A stretch of 35,576 bases of DNA from Phoronis australis. Taxonomy: Eukaryota; Phoronida; Phoronidae. The notes below the pieces were generated by a model. It saw only the letters and a list, made by a program, of their open reading frames with translations. It had not been told where the DNA came from and did no database searches. The stretch covers positions 15,001 through 50,576 of the forward strand of contig NMRA01000185.1 in NCBI GenBank assembly GCA_002633005.1. Direction: 5' to 3'. The position numbers and the translations under genes are program-made. Below, piece after piece: positions 12,301 to 19,300 of the stretch (position 1 is the first letter of the stretch; every line of letters starts with the position of its first letter).

Positions 12301-13555
12301 AACGGGAGTGGTCTCCTTGACAACACAGGGTGCTGCTGGGGCAAATTCAAGAACACGCAGAATATTTCGTTTATTCAGGTACATGTAACTCAAAAAGTCA
12401 TTGAAATTCCCTTGAATGTTTCAAATGCAAGAGCAAAACGTTGACTACATTGCAGTTTTATATTTGGACTGTTTGTACTTTCTTAATATGCTAATAGATG
12501 CCGTACGAATTACAATATTATTCCAGTGACATACACATGCATATTTCCGTTCTCACACACCTGTCTTAAGTCCGTGGACGTGGTAAAACTTGCAATGCTA
12601 CCAAAAAATGTAAGCATGTTTCAGCAAAAGTTTGCTAGTTTTCGTTCAAAACTTTACATTTTTAGGTTTCCTCAGCGACGAAAAACCCATCCTCCCATGA
12701 CGACTGAAGTGGTGTATACAGCGCCGCCGTTTGTTCGAGTTTCAGTCAACGTGCCGGAAATAATGTTTCTGACTGGGCTAGGGGTCATAGCTGTCTTGTT
12801 TATCACCTGGATGGGTTATGCTGCTCGGGAAAATTTGAAAAAGAGGTGAGCTGCTGGTGAATGCGGTTTGAGGAAATTCAATGCTATGAGGTTTTGTCCA
12901 TATTTCCGGTGGGAACAAAATGATGAGCAATGTCATGATCAGACAATTACAACTTACGAAGTCAGAACGATAAACGAATTAAAATATAGCGTACAGACAG
13001 GAAATAACAGTTTTAACGTGAGCAACACCAATAGTGTTAGGCTATCACAGTTGATGCAAAATTGGTGTGCCACTTTGATAACTCCATACAACGATCGAGC
13101 TCATGGTTTTATAAAGTTGTGTGGACGGCATCCCTGATGTTTTTCTACAACAGCCTGCTGTTTGAGCAAATAACGAAGTTGTAAACGACATTTGAGCTTT
13201 CACGTTTCATCTATGTCGTCTTTACTAAAGCTCGGTCAAATACCAACACCGTTAACCATTTACGAACGAAGAAGCTGGCGCACGTGCATTGCTAAACACT
13301 AGTTCACATCCCTTATTACCTCATTCTTTATCAGTGGTGTCAGTCCTACAATTTAGCACTCATTGGTCAGCAATGTAGGGCGATTACCTCTGTCCCCATC
13401 CAAGAGAAAGTGCCCCTCAGAAAGGGAATCCCTCTAACATGAGACGATGGGTCGTCGAAAGCCAATTTATGTTTGCAGTCTTTAACTCCTATTGCAGATC
13501 GTTGTCTGGTAAAGAAGCGCCGTCAGGTATCCGTGACCGACGACAATCAGTTTAA
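316..13555 (+). CDS. Predicted vWA-domain, mucin-like type I membrane protein (7 exons, whole gene span)
   Basis: The spliced model is 316-367, 3161-3253, 3551-4138, 10270-10383, 11601-12378, 12666-12845 and 13498-13555, totalling 1863 bases and 620 residues. In order it encodes a signal peptide (1-17), a short Thr-rich segment (18-48), a vWA domain (about 57-243), a Thr/Ser-rich stalk (about 245-490), a cysteine cluster (from 493), an RTRR basic site (533-536), one hydrophobic helix (about 574-594) and a short tail rich in basic residues. The vWA metal site looks complete: D68-x-S70-x-S72, the Thr in the GGSTNTGG loop, and the Asp of TDG. Exons 2, 3 and 4 are all phase 1-1, typical of shuffled extracellular modules. 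Family knowledge suggests a metal-dependent adhesion or matrix-binding surface protein with an O-glycosylated stalk; that role is inference. Further small exons could hide in the large introns. The fit of frame and splice sites makes the model likely, but it needs transcript support. Confidence 0.8.
648..745. repeat. ATTGT pentanucleotide microsatellite
   Basis: Degenerate tandem copies of ATTGT (TGTAT), interrupted by GCACTGT twice and by T-rich variants. The two GCACTGT interruptions lie 60 bases apart, suggesting a higher-order unit. Open frames across it on both strands are products of the repeat and not genes. Confidence 0.9.
1301..1337 (+). repeat. 36-bp direct repeat, left copy
   Basis: The segment TTTGTACTCGG followed by TTTTTAGTCAAC and TTGACGTGCTTT recurs at 1855-1890 with one mismatch. 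The pair brackets a dispersed repeat copy about 550 bp apart. It may be the remains of an insertion or a diverged duplication. Confidence 0.7.
1509..1761 (+). repeat. Dispersed ~245-bp repeat, copy A
   Basis: It begins GCGCACCCAGCC and ends near GAGCATG. It shares ordered blocks with 23956-24195 and 31067-31312: the opening, a GGGGGCTCG block, GTACGTTC with AGCTATGAATTGTG, TAGTGGACTTTT, TCTCGTTTTC and CTCTGAGG. No coding capacity is seen, so it is a non-autonomous dispersed repeat of unknown class. Confidence 0.75.
1855..1890 (+). repeat. 36-bp direct repeat, right copy
   Basis: Second copy of the 1301-1337 segment, differing by one base (CAACATTGACG for CAACTTTGACG). Confidence 0.7.
3161..3253 (+). 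CDS. vWA gene exon 2: short Thr-rich segment (predicted)
   Basis: The stretch lies between an acceptor (TTGATGTTACAG|CG) and a consensus donor (C|GTAAGT). It is 93 bases, phase 1-1, and open in the needed frame. The product starts AALHGSQG and continues with many Thr, Ala and Lys residues, like the later stalk exons. Exon 4 starts with the same AAL in the same phase, so the two may be duplicated exons. Because it is symmetric it could be skipped without breaking frame, joining the signal peptide directly to the vWA exon. Confidence 0.6.
3254..3550 (+). other. Intron 2 of the vWA gene
   Basis: A 297-bp intron with a GTAAGT donor and a TTTTTGTTTAG acceptor. Nothing else was seen in it. Confidence 0.6.
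3551..4138 (+). CDS. vWA gene exon 3: complete von Willebrand factor A domain
   Basis: One 588-base exon carries the whole vWA domain, flanked by cysteines (RCEAAGDLIF near the start, DAACK at the end). Visible features are the first beta strand with the MIDAS motif VLDESASV, the FQVGLITYG strand, the Thr-bearing GGSTNTGGAL loop, VAIVMTDGVSDD with the third MIDAS Asp, and the strand FAIGIG. Domain length is normal. Collagens, matrilins and many invertebrate adhesion proteins share this fold. The start is set by the acceptor after a T-rich tract. The end is set at AAAG|GTTCGA, a weak donor, because phase 1 then matches the next stalk exon. If that donor is unused, the frame stops at 4153-4155 after four more residues, giving a secreted vWA-only form. 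Confidence 0.9.
4543..4572 (+). promoter_or_regulatory. TATA-like sequence between two YY1-like cores
   Basis: GCCGCCATCTTGG is followed at once by ATATAAATA and then ATGGCGG. CCATCTTGG and ATGGCGG are sequences known as YY1-type sites in animals. The same CCAAGATGGCGG core occurs in the duplicated repeat at 8304-8320 and 9231-9245, so this is more likely repeat-borne than a promoter of either gene. Confidence 0.25.
5087..7696 (+). pseudogene. Decayed repeat-borne gene of an unnamed family
   Basis: Fragments in order, interrupted by stops and frameshifts, follow a protein layout I remember as recurring many times in coral and anemone assemblies. The pieces are FFCGKSGESEKLHKAQ (about 5265), DAKYHLSCLTALREKVRKQ (about 5405), a SRLEEEGFSG and RLKDRLPNAIP block (about 5605), AVDNIATESFRD (about 6270), ESGW with LKGSYVTRS (about 6640-6735), and KPQFQFWSMVLELELL with LEHTNYA (about 6870-7025). 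After a stop the relic continues with an AMDEAHGQLNGQIK-like stretch near 7140. The product's function is unknown to me; its copy number suggests a mobile-element passenger or a multigene family. It lies in the sense direction inside intron 3 of the vWA gene. It cannot make a full product. The family assignment rests on memory. Confidence 0.6.
7472..8402 (+). repeat. Tandem duplication, unit 1 (931 bp)
   Basis: Starts at AGTACAATG and runs to an ambiguous base at 8402. By my reading it matches 8403-9327 with about seven substitutions and one 6-bp deletion. CAGTAC occurs at the unit start (7471-7476) and again just after unit 2 (9327-9332), a microhomology at the breakpoints. It contains the last part of the decayed gene plus a noncoding tail with GACAAAGAA and CCAAGATGGCGG. 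Confidence 0.92.
8403..9327 (+). repeat. Tandem duplication, unit 2 (925 bp)
   Basis: Second copy of 7472-8402, offset 931 bases, then 925 after a 6-bp gap near 9005. The open frame ending at 8625 is a copy of the one ending at 7694. Divergence is near 1 percent, which fits either a recent duplication or two alleles placed side by side. Confidence 0.92.
9444..9724 (+). mobile_element. GC-rich terminal-inverted-repeat element
   Basis: The left end CAGTGGCTGATCTAGG and the right end CTCAAATCCGCCTTAG form imperfect inverted repeats around a ~250-bp centre. The right half carries TTGCGGCAGCCAAGGGGGG, shared with 19886-19938. The ends resemble those at 24296-24409. A clean target duplication was not found. 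Confidence 0.6.
9776..10070 (+). repeat. Diverged third copy of the duplicated tail
   Basis: Shares an ordered series of blocks with 8100-8360 and 9025-9285: GCGTCACTGACA, a TTTTTG block, GCCATGTCGGATTCCA, TTCCAAAATTACA, ATCCTAGATGGC and TTCAGATCACGTGTCTCTTT. Divergence is far greater than between the tandem units, so the tail belongs to an older repeat family. Confidence 0.65.
10270..10383 (+). CDS. vWA gene exon 4: Thr-rich stalk segment (predicted)
   Basis: A 114-base stretch open in one frame between ATCATGCAG|CA and ACAG|GTAATA, phase 1-1. It encodes AALEGKLPTTTTAE and then a Thr/Pro-rich run ending FSMATG. The opening AAL and the phase match exon 2. Joining vWA exon 3 to this exon and then to exon 5 keeps frame. 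The acceptor has a weak pyrimidine tract, so use may be partial. Confidence 0.6.
10384..11600 (+). other. Intron 4 of the vWA gene
   Basis: A 1.2-kb AT-rich intron. Apart from the coding relic near its 3' end (11262-11498), I see no gene or recognisable repeat. Confidence 0.5.
11262..11498 (+). pseudogene. Short coding relic with acidic C-terminus
   Basis: One frame reads about 78 codons with a single internal TAG (11355-11357), then ends at TAG 11496-11498. The segment after the stop reads MKEGKIIKVTYLQANSDKYH and later an Asp/Glu/Asn-rich tail (GYDSDDNEAGNDNEENS). The composition looks like former coding sequence. I do not recognise the family. It lies 100 bp before exon 5 of the vWA gene, in a frame and with a stop that exclude it from that transcript. 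Confidence 0.35.
11601..12378 (+). CDS. vWA gene exon 5: mucin-like stalk, Cys cluster and basic site
   Basis: After a strong acceptor (ATATATTTTTAG|GA) a 778-base exon encodes a Thr/Ser-rich segment of about 200 residues with a seven-Thr run and many lysines, expected to be densely O-glycosylated. Near its end come CQPCECPCDC (12230-12259), six cysteines in ten residues, and NSRTRRIFRLF, where RTRR fits the furin R-x-[KR]-R pattern. The donor TTCAG|GTACAT leaves AG, completed by G of the next exon. If unspliced, the frame would stop two codons later (TAC ATG TAA), without a membrane anchor. Long T/G-rich frames on the minus strand are shadows of this exon. Confidence 0.85.
12379..12665 (+). 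other. Intron 5 of the vWA gene
   Basis: A 287-bp AT-rich intron with GTACAT donor and TTACATTTTTAG acceptor. Nothing else was seen. Confidence 0.6.
12666..12845 (+). CDS. vWA gene exon 6: membrane-proximal segment and transmembrane helix
   Basis: The exon encodes FPQRRKTHPP, a short Val/Pro-rich juxtamembrane segment, then the helix IMFLTGLGVIAVLFITWMGY and AARENLKK. The phase fits exon 5 exactly. AAGAG|GTGAGC is a strong donor, but the unspliced frame also stops at once (AGG TGA, 12847-12849), so two C-termini are possible: KKR-stop, or a longer tail from exon 7. The signal peptide plus one helix predicts a type I membrane protein. Confidence 0.85.
12846..13497 (+). other. Intron 6 of the vWA gene
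   Basis: A 652-bp intron between GTGAGC and CTCCTATTGCAG. An 89-codon open frame at 12868-13137 has no domain and no suitable splice sites, so I do not call it a gene. Confidence 0.5.
13498..13555 (+). CDS. vWA gene exon 7: cytosolic tail and stop (predicted)
   Basis: A strong pyrimidine-rich acceptor (TTTAACTCCTATTGCAG) is followed in the right phase by a tail ending RSLSGKEAPSGIRDRRQSV and a TAA stop at 13553-13555. The tail is Arg/Ser-rich and contains possible basophilic kinase sites (RRQS). An AATAAA lies 145 bp downstream. Confidence 0.6.
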
Positions 13556-13699
13556 GTAACGGAACTGTCGTAAGCCAATCGACGTGTAAAGCATACATCA
13601 GAAGACAATTACAAACATTATAATCTGTGCCAAGGCTGCTGGATGTAAACGATAATAGTGAAAATGGAGACCGTTCATCAGTTCAGCAACCTTTTTACT

Positions 13700-13705
13700 A
13701 ATAAA
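13700..13705 (+). terminator. Polyadenylation signal AATAAA for the vWA gene
   Basis: A canonical AATAAA hexamer 145 bp downstream of the exon 7 stop codon, at a reasonable distance for a short 3' untranslated region. Confidence 0.45.
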
Positions 13706-14259
13706 GGAAATTTCTTATTCGAAAAAGTGACTATACCTATACTGTGCCTATTGACGGTTTGACTGTTTATAAATTACGTAAGATTCAATATAGTCTAATA
13801 GGCATTTACAAAAAGCAAGGAAATGTTTTCATTACTTAATCTATAATAACAAAACATTATCTTGTTTTTACAACGCTCTTACATCTTTACTTTCTCAAAA
13901 ACACTGTCATAAGCTTGTATGTAGATTTGTTTCTAGAGAGTTCCTCATTTAAGGTACAATTTGTGCGTGCACATGCACACATTCAACATGTTTTCACTAT
14001 TGTGGTGGAAATCCAGTTAAACAATTTTTGCATATTTTCTACACTTGATTCATTTTCCCCGTTCTGACGTTCAACAAGCAGAGATATTTGATTGGTCTGT
14101 AAGCCGAAAGTAGTAATCGAGAATTAACCCGGGGTGGATTGCATAAAACTTTAGGACTTATCCGCTGGATAAGTGTGATTGTTGCATGATGTAAGGCGCA
14201 TTGATGAACAATATCATGTGACGAGTAATGATGCGACGTCACTGTTTCTATGCAACATG

Positions 14260-14329
14260 CATATATTATGCATATGTATATGTACATGTTTGTGTATGCA
14301 TATGTATATGTATATGCGTGTGTATGTAT
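14260..14329. repeat. Alternating purine-pyrimidine TATG/TGTA tract
   Basis: About 70 bases of TATG/CATA/TGTG alternation. It creates open frames on both strands that are repeat artefacts. Confidence 0.75.
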
Positions 14330-14409
14330 CAAAATCTTCAGTCTTTCCTTTCTCTACCTCACTACTAAGATCTGTCGTGGGTGCCCATCCGTAAGAAGAG
14401 GATACATGG

Positions 14410-14445
14410 CCCTGGTGATGTCGCCCTGGTGATGTCGCCCTGGTA
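14410..14445. repeat. 14-bp tandem repeat, about 2.6 units
   Basis: CCTGGTGATGTCGC repeats twice and begins a third time. Confidence 0.8.
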
Positions 14446-15076
14446 TCTACCATTGCTTTCTTTCTCATTTAAAGCGGTAATACAAATCTGTCCTAATTAA
14501 TAGAGGTTCTAATTTTGGCATATTTCTTTTATCTTACGATATATTAAGCAAGCCCGTTAAACAAACAAATCGATTTTCAAGAAATTAAGAGTAGCAAGGA
14601 ATCAAACCCGAGAACTACACAATAGCAACTGAACGATCTACCTGTTGTGGAAAATTCTACACGTTCAATACCAAACTATTTTAAAGATACTCTCTATTCT
14701 TCACGTTCACCAATTTAGAACACACGAGTTTCATCTGTTGAATGATATCACTAAAATATAAAAGTTTCGGAACTTTCATCCCCGTTTGTGGTTGCCTTAT
14801 TTATTACTATTTCTTAAAAAGTGGCCGGGTTTCCGCGAAAAACTCATTACATACCCATAATGCATGAGTCAATTGTCACTCATAACGGCAGCCATTTTAG
14901 GTGGTGCTACAAAAAAATTAAACAAGAAATTCCTATTGAATTTAGTTAATTTTGAGTTGTATTGAATGAGCATTATTTAGGTTTACGTTACGACTGAACA
15001 AATGTGCGTTAAAATCCGTTTTATGAAGTTTTTAACTAATAAAAAACAAATTGGAAAAAGTATATTTAAGCGTATT

Positions 15077-15078
<2 letters not shown>

Positions 15079-15123
<45 letters not shown>
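15079..15123. repeat. TAA trinucleotide microsatellite
   Basis: About 15 uninterrupted TAA units. Confidence 0.95.
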
Positions 15124-15965
15124 GATATCTGCCTTGATTACAGCAAATGTGTGGCGGACAACGGTAAGAATTTGCGATTTGTAATGAAATCACAAAACCC
15201 ATTGGATTTTGTTGTTTCATAGGTAAAAGGTAATGCCTTCAAGAAGTCCTCTCGCTCAACAATAATGATCCCGAACTGCGGCCCCAAAACGATAACATCT
15301 CACAAACGCAAACACGATTCTGAACTTTCGCCACCATATCCCCTACCTCTCTCCTTACTCATTCGGTTTGGAAGCGAAGACACCGGGTGCGCGCCCGGTA
15401 ACACGAGTTACGAAAACAACATTGTAATGTCACTCGACATGGGATAATGCCATAATAGCGAGTAAAATATCAACAAACAATCATGTATTGTCCATTAAAC
15501 GAATTTTAAGTGCAATCGAAACTGCAGCACGATGCTAAATAACTATTAGCTTACAGACCATGTTTCAGCACGTATTGCTTATACAAGCAGATATCACATA
15601 TTATTAAGGGATCAGTTTTTGGCAAAATTATACATAAATCGTCTATACTGAACTGAATTTGCTGGCTGGCATTTTTATAACAAGATAGGCCACCCACAAA
15701 TTATTTAAGAGACATAAAAAACTAAACAAGACACCGATGAAGAAAAAACATTTTAAAGTTGTCCAGTATTACGCTATTACGGCAGCTTAGGATAATGAAA
15801 ACAACTTGGGATTCGCTCACCAGAGTGGATGTCTTCCCAGGACAACACAGATATTAAGTTACAGAAACAACAATGAAGTTGAACAGAAGTTCCTATAAGT
15901 AAATTATGTTCTAGTTTCAAATCCGTTTAAGTAAAGTTTTGCAAAAATTTCTTTGTTACTTCGTT

Positions 15966-15966
<1 letters not shown>

Positions 15967-16016
<50 letters not shown>

Positions 16017-16030
16017 GTAATAATAATTAT
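15967..16030. repeat. TAA microsatellite, second array
   Basis: About 20 TAA units with one TAG interruption. It runs directly into the TCATTA/TAATGA palindrome. Confidence 0.95.
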
Positions 16031-16066
16031 CATTATCATTATTATTATGATAATGATAATGATAAT
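16026..16066. repeat. Perfect 17-bp inverted repeat
   Basis: ATTATCATTATCATTAT at 16026-16042 is the exact reverse complement of 16050-16066, with a 7-base spacer. It could form a hairpin or cruciform and probably arose from an inverted microsatellite. Confidence 0.9.
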
Positions 16067-17078
16067 AATATTAATTATAACGGTACTGCATTCGTAGCAA
16101 GTCGACGGTAAAAGAAAATAAACACAATAAACATATGTAATTAAAGGGATGTAACTTTCCAGGAAAAATTTTTGTTTTTCTAAAATATGTAGAGTAATAA
16201 AAGGATGTCTGAATTTTGTTGTCTCGTGTGAAATACCCGTGAGATGGCGCTGAAAGCAATGGCGAATGAAGTTTAAAGGTGTATTTTCGTAAGCCTAACT
16301 ATGCTCATGTATGGTAGCAACTAAACGACAATTGCTATTTGAACATCATCTACGCTAAACAAATGTATTCGTTGACAACTTGTAAATGGGAATAATAAAT
16401 TCTGCAAATAAGTGACCTTTGCACTAATGACGTAGCTTGGGGGCTCATATAGCCCGCGTCATGCAGTGTTATTCCCCAACACCACGTTACGATACTTATT
16501 GGACATGGTTGAGTGATTTACAGAGGATCATTTTAGACAGAAACAAAAAAGTTTCTCTCTTACGCAAAACTTGTTCTTAAAAACATTTCTCAATTTGCAA
16601 AATACTTCAAATTCACATTGACGCTATATCTTGTGTTTCTAACTAATAGGACCAAACATTCACAAAGACAAGGAATTAACGTGCAAGTTCCACTTTAATT
16701 CTACTGATCCAGACTTATTTTTGGAAACACAGCATTTGTCCATGATCACAGGATGAAATCATCCTCAGGGATTGCAGTTGCTTTCTTCTGAAGCGTCGTT
16801 TCCCACACTCGAATGACGTCAAATGCGGACATCTTGAACAACTGGTTTGACATCAAGCAAAGTGCGAAGCTCAACACTATCTTGGCAATTTTTGATGACG
16901 TCTTTCTTGTGACGTTTCCTGGAATTATATATTGTGTTTAAAAAGGGGACTAAACCCCATTGGCAGATGCAGAACGTCGCAGAAGGGGGTTTGGGGCACA
17001 ACAATAATTTTCGATGAAAATGTCTTCGTGTACCATGAGCTAAAAAGGCGGTGGCGTTTTATTTTGGGTAGTATCGCT

Positions 17079-17092
17079 GGGGGGGGGGGGGG
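17079..17092. repeat. Run of 14 G
   Basis: An uninterrupted G homopolymer in otherwise AT-rich sequence. Exact length is likely to be uncertain in any assembly. Confidence 0.9.
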
Positions 17093-18044
17093 CTAACGCT
17101 AAGTGAATCCGCCAATGAACCCTGTTAACCACAAGCTGGCGCTGCCACCAGCCATTATACTACCAGATCCACCTGAAATGGTAAAAGCAACAACTCAACA
17201 AGAATTTAATCCATTCGTGTTACAAAACAGATCCTGTTGTTCGCGGTTACGATGGTACTAGGGATTTGTTTTTTAACCTAGATTCAAGTGGTACAGTGAT
17301 AGTTAATATCATTTAAAATGGAATAAAACGGTGCTTAATATCCTTTTAAACTGTCTTAGCTCAATGCCGATGTCAATGCATCGCACTAGCGTAATTTGTG
17401 TTTGGCATAATCATTATATCGGTGAACACGTACAGGTTCTCCCAGGCGACATTCATTTAAAGCCGAAGCGATTCTTACGTTAGATAGTCGGATTATTTGC
17501 AGGGTACAAAACTCCTTTATTATTATTACCTCTGATCTTGTTTCTTAAAGTGATACTAAACACGGTTTTTGCCTATTAACAGATATGAAAAACCGCTTTC
17601 TCACCCAGCTGTTTAAAGTAAAATCATTGTTTCTTACCCCTTGCTGACGTTAAAAAGTTTAGAGCACATATTAAAAATCTTGTACTGCACAAGCAAGTAT
17701 GACCTGATCTGTAGGCGATTACACGACAGTTTGTATTTTTAAGTTAAGCTCAGAGATGTTTTTATCACTCAAGAAAGACGCCAATGGTGCATTAGCAGGG
17801 AGCAGAATGAGGATTGGTTTAAATCACTAAAACAGGGTTTAGTATTGTTTAAGTGGAGATAAGGATCCGGGTGTCAAAATGTCAATTGCCATTCAAAAAT
17901 CACGTGATCACACATCATTGACTCTTCTTGAAAGTTTTTGTAGATCATGTTGAAATAAAAGCCTTCTGTGAGCTAACCGTAAAACTTGAAATAGTTGCCG
18001 GGTCGTTTGTTTTGTCACACATACCCGCCCTCTATTAGAAGAGA

Positions 18045-18260
18045 CGTTTATAATAGACCCGGTCCAACGGCAGGCTAACAAATGTTATCGTACGACGGCA
18101 AACTAAAAATTACCCTTGTCAATCGGTGGCTCTAAAGTCGCATCGTTTAGAGAGAGTCTTCTATTAGGTACCCGTCGCTTATTTTTAGTGTACCTTGACC
18201 CCCGGCTTCAATATGGGGGAGGAGTCTATTAGAGAACCGGCTTCTATTAGTAGCTTTACG
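18045..18260 (+). repeat. Dispersed repeat shared with 35222-35425, copy 1
   Basis: Ordered shared blocks are AATAGA(GA)CC near the start, ACGGCAGGC(T/C)AAC, ACGA(C/T)GGCAAAC, GTGTACCTTGACCCC and GTCTATTA. Spacing is similar in both copies. No coding capacity is seen. Confidence 0.6.
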
Positions 18261-19039
18261 GTATGTTTTGTTTAAAGTCGAAAGTAAAGAAATTCCAAAG
18301 TAAAGTAATGATCGAGCAACAATAAGAATATCCACTGAGAAACATTTCAGTTAAAACGGCAATAAACACGTACTTTTTGTTAAAAATGTTTTGATTTAGG
18401 CCATACATTGTATTTATGAAATTGGTCTCAAATCGTTCTTTTGTTAGAACAGGTCCGATTTCTGAGCTTGGAAATACTTGACAGCTCGTTGCTTCCTCAT
18501 ACTAATTTCGTGGAATTTCAGGTCGCGTAATGACCTGACTCAAGCCTATCATTTCGTTCAGACCAATCTTCCTATATCATGTGCGGAGAAACTCCCCTTT
18601 TACTGATTCGTCGCGCGTAACGATCGTCAACAATGGTCACGTATGCGACGCAAGTGATGTTTTTTACATGAATATTTTTCACACCATTTTTCTTTTGAAG
18701 CAAACCAAACAGTTTTGTTGCTTACATAAATGGCTAAACTTGCCACAAATAACATTTTTTACTCAAAAAATACTCTCTAAACAGAGCAGACTTTTAAGTC
18801 TGAAGTGCGCTTTCGAAAAAACCCATGCCATTTTGAGTTACGTCCGCGACGCTCCAATAATTAATTTTTTAACTAAGTAACAAATCGTGGTAAACATTAT
18901 TATCTGCTAAGTTGAACATTGACCCTCTTTAGAAATGTCATAATTTTAAGGTTAGTAGCATTTTTGTAAGATTTATGAGGATTGTAAAAGTCATCATGTC
19001 ACTTCCGCGACAAAACAATTACCGTGAAATCCACAATAC

Positions 19040-19300
19040 TTAAAATCGCGGAATATGCAAGCGAAGAGCACAAGCACGAACAGCCACATTCGCAGACCGC
19101 TCCGTAACCACCAATTCGTCAAAAAAGTCCACATACCCTCTAACACATGGCAGCAAATGATCCTCAAAATTTCTCAAGTCTTCGAGAGTATCCGGAAGTG
19201 GCACTTTCTTAGTTTCCGGTAGCAACAGCGTAAAAACACCTGCTACGAACGACGTCAGAGCAAAAATTACCAGGGGCACAAACGGCGCCGTTACTCGTCC
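19040..19300 (-). CDS. SLC22 exon, terminal: helix 12 and C-terminal tail
   Basis: Acceptor TTATTCTTACAG precedes GRVTAPFVPLVIFALTSF (end of helix 11 and helix 12), then LLLPETKKVPLPDT, the usual SLC22 end motif. An open tail runs to TAA at 19040-19042. The tail part (DHLLPCVRGYVDFFDELV and on) has no family match that I recall. Confidence 0.9.
   Translation of the reverse strand, partial: GRVTAPFVPLVIFALTSFVAGVFTLLLPETKKVPLPDTLEDLRNFEDHLLPCVRGYVDFFDELVVTERSANVAVRACALRLHIPRF

Larger units (their letters stand above)
13556..19039. other. Intergenic region between the two convergent genes
   Basis: About 5.5 kb separates the two 3' ends. It holds purine-pyrimidine and TAA microsatellites, a palindrome (16026-16066), a 14-G run (17079-17092) and one copy of a repeat shared with 35222-35425. 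Short open frames here have no recognisable domain or splice context. Confidence 0.5.

Noticed and set aside
12826-12849. Dilysine ER-retrieval signal at the KKR C-terminus
   Set aside because: Lysines are at -2 and -3, not at -3 and -4 or -5, so the KKxx/KxKxx pattern is not met.
12868-13137. 89-codon plus-strand frame after the transmembrane exon
   Set aside because: It shows no domain, has no usable splice site in phase, and lies in an intron with good borders.
14590-14660. Possible minus-strand tRNA or tRNA-derived SINE with GGTTTGATTCC
   Set aside because: There is a B-box-like match, but no paired acceptor or anticodon stem and a poor A box.
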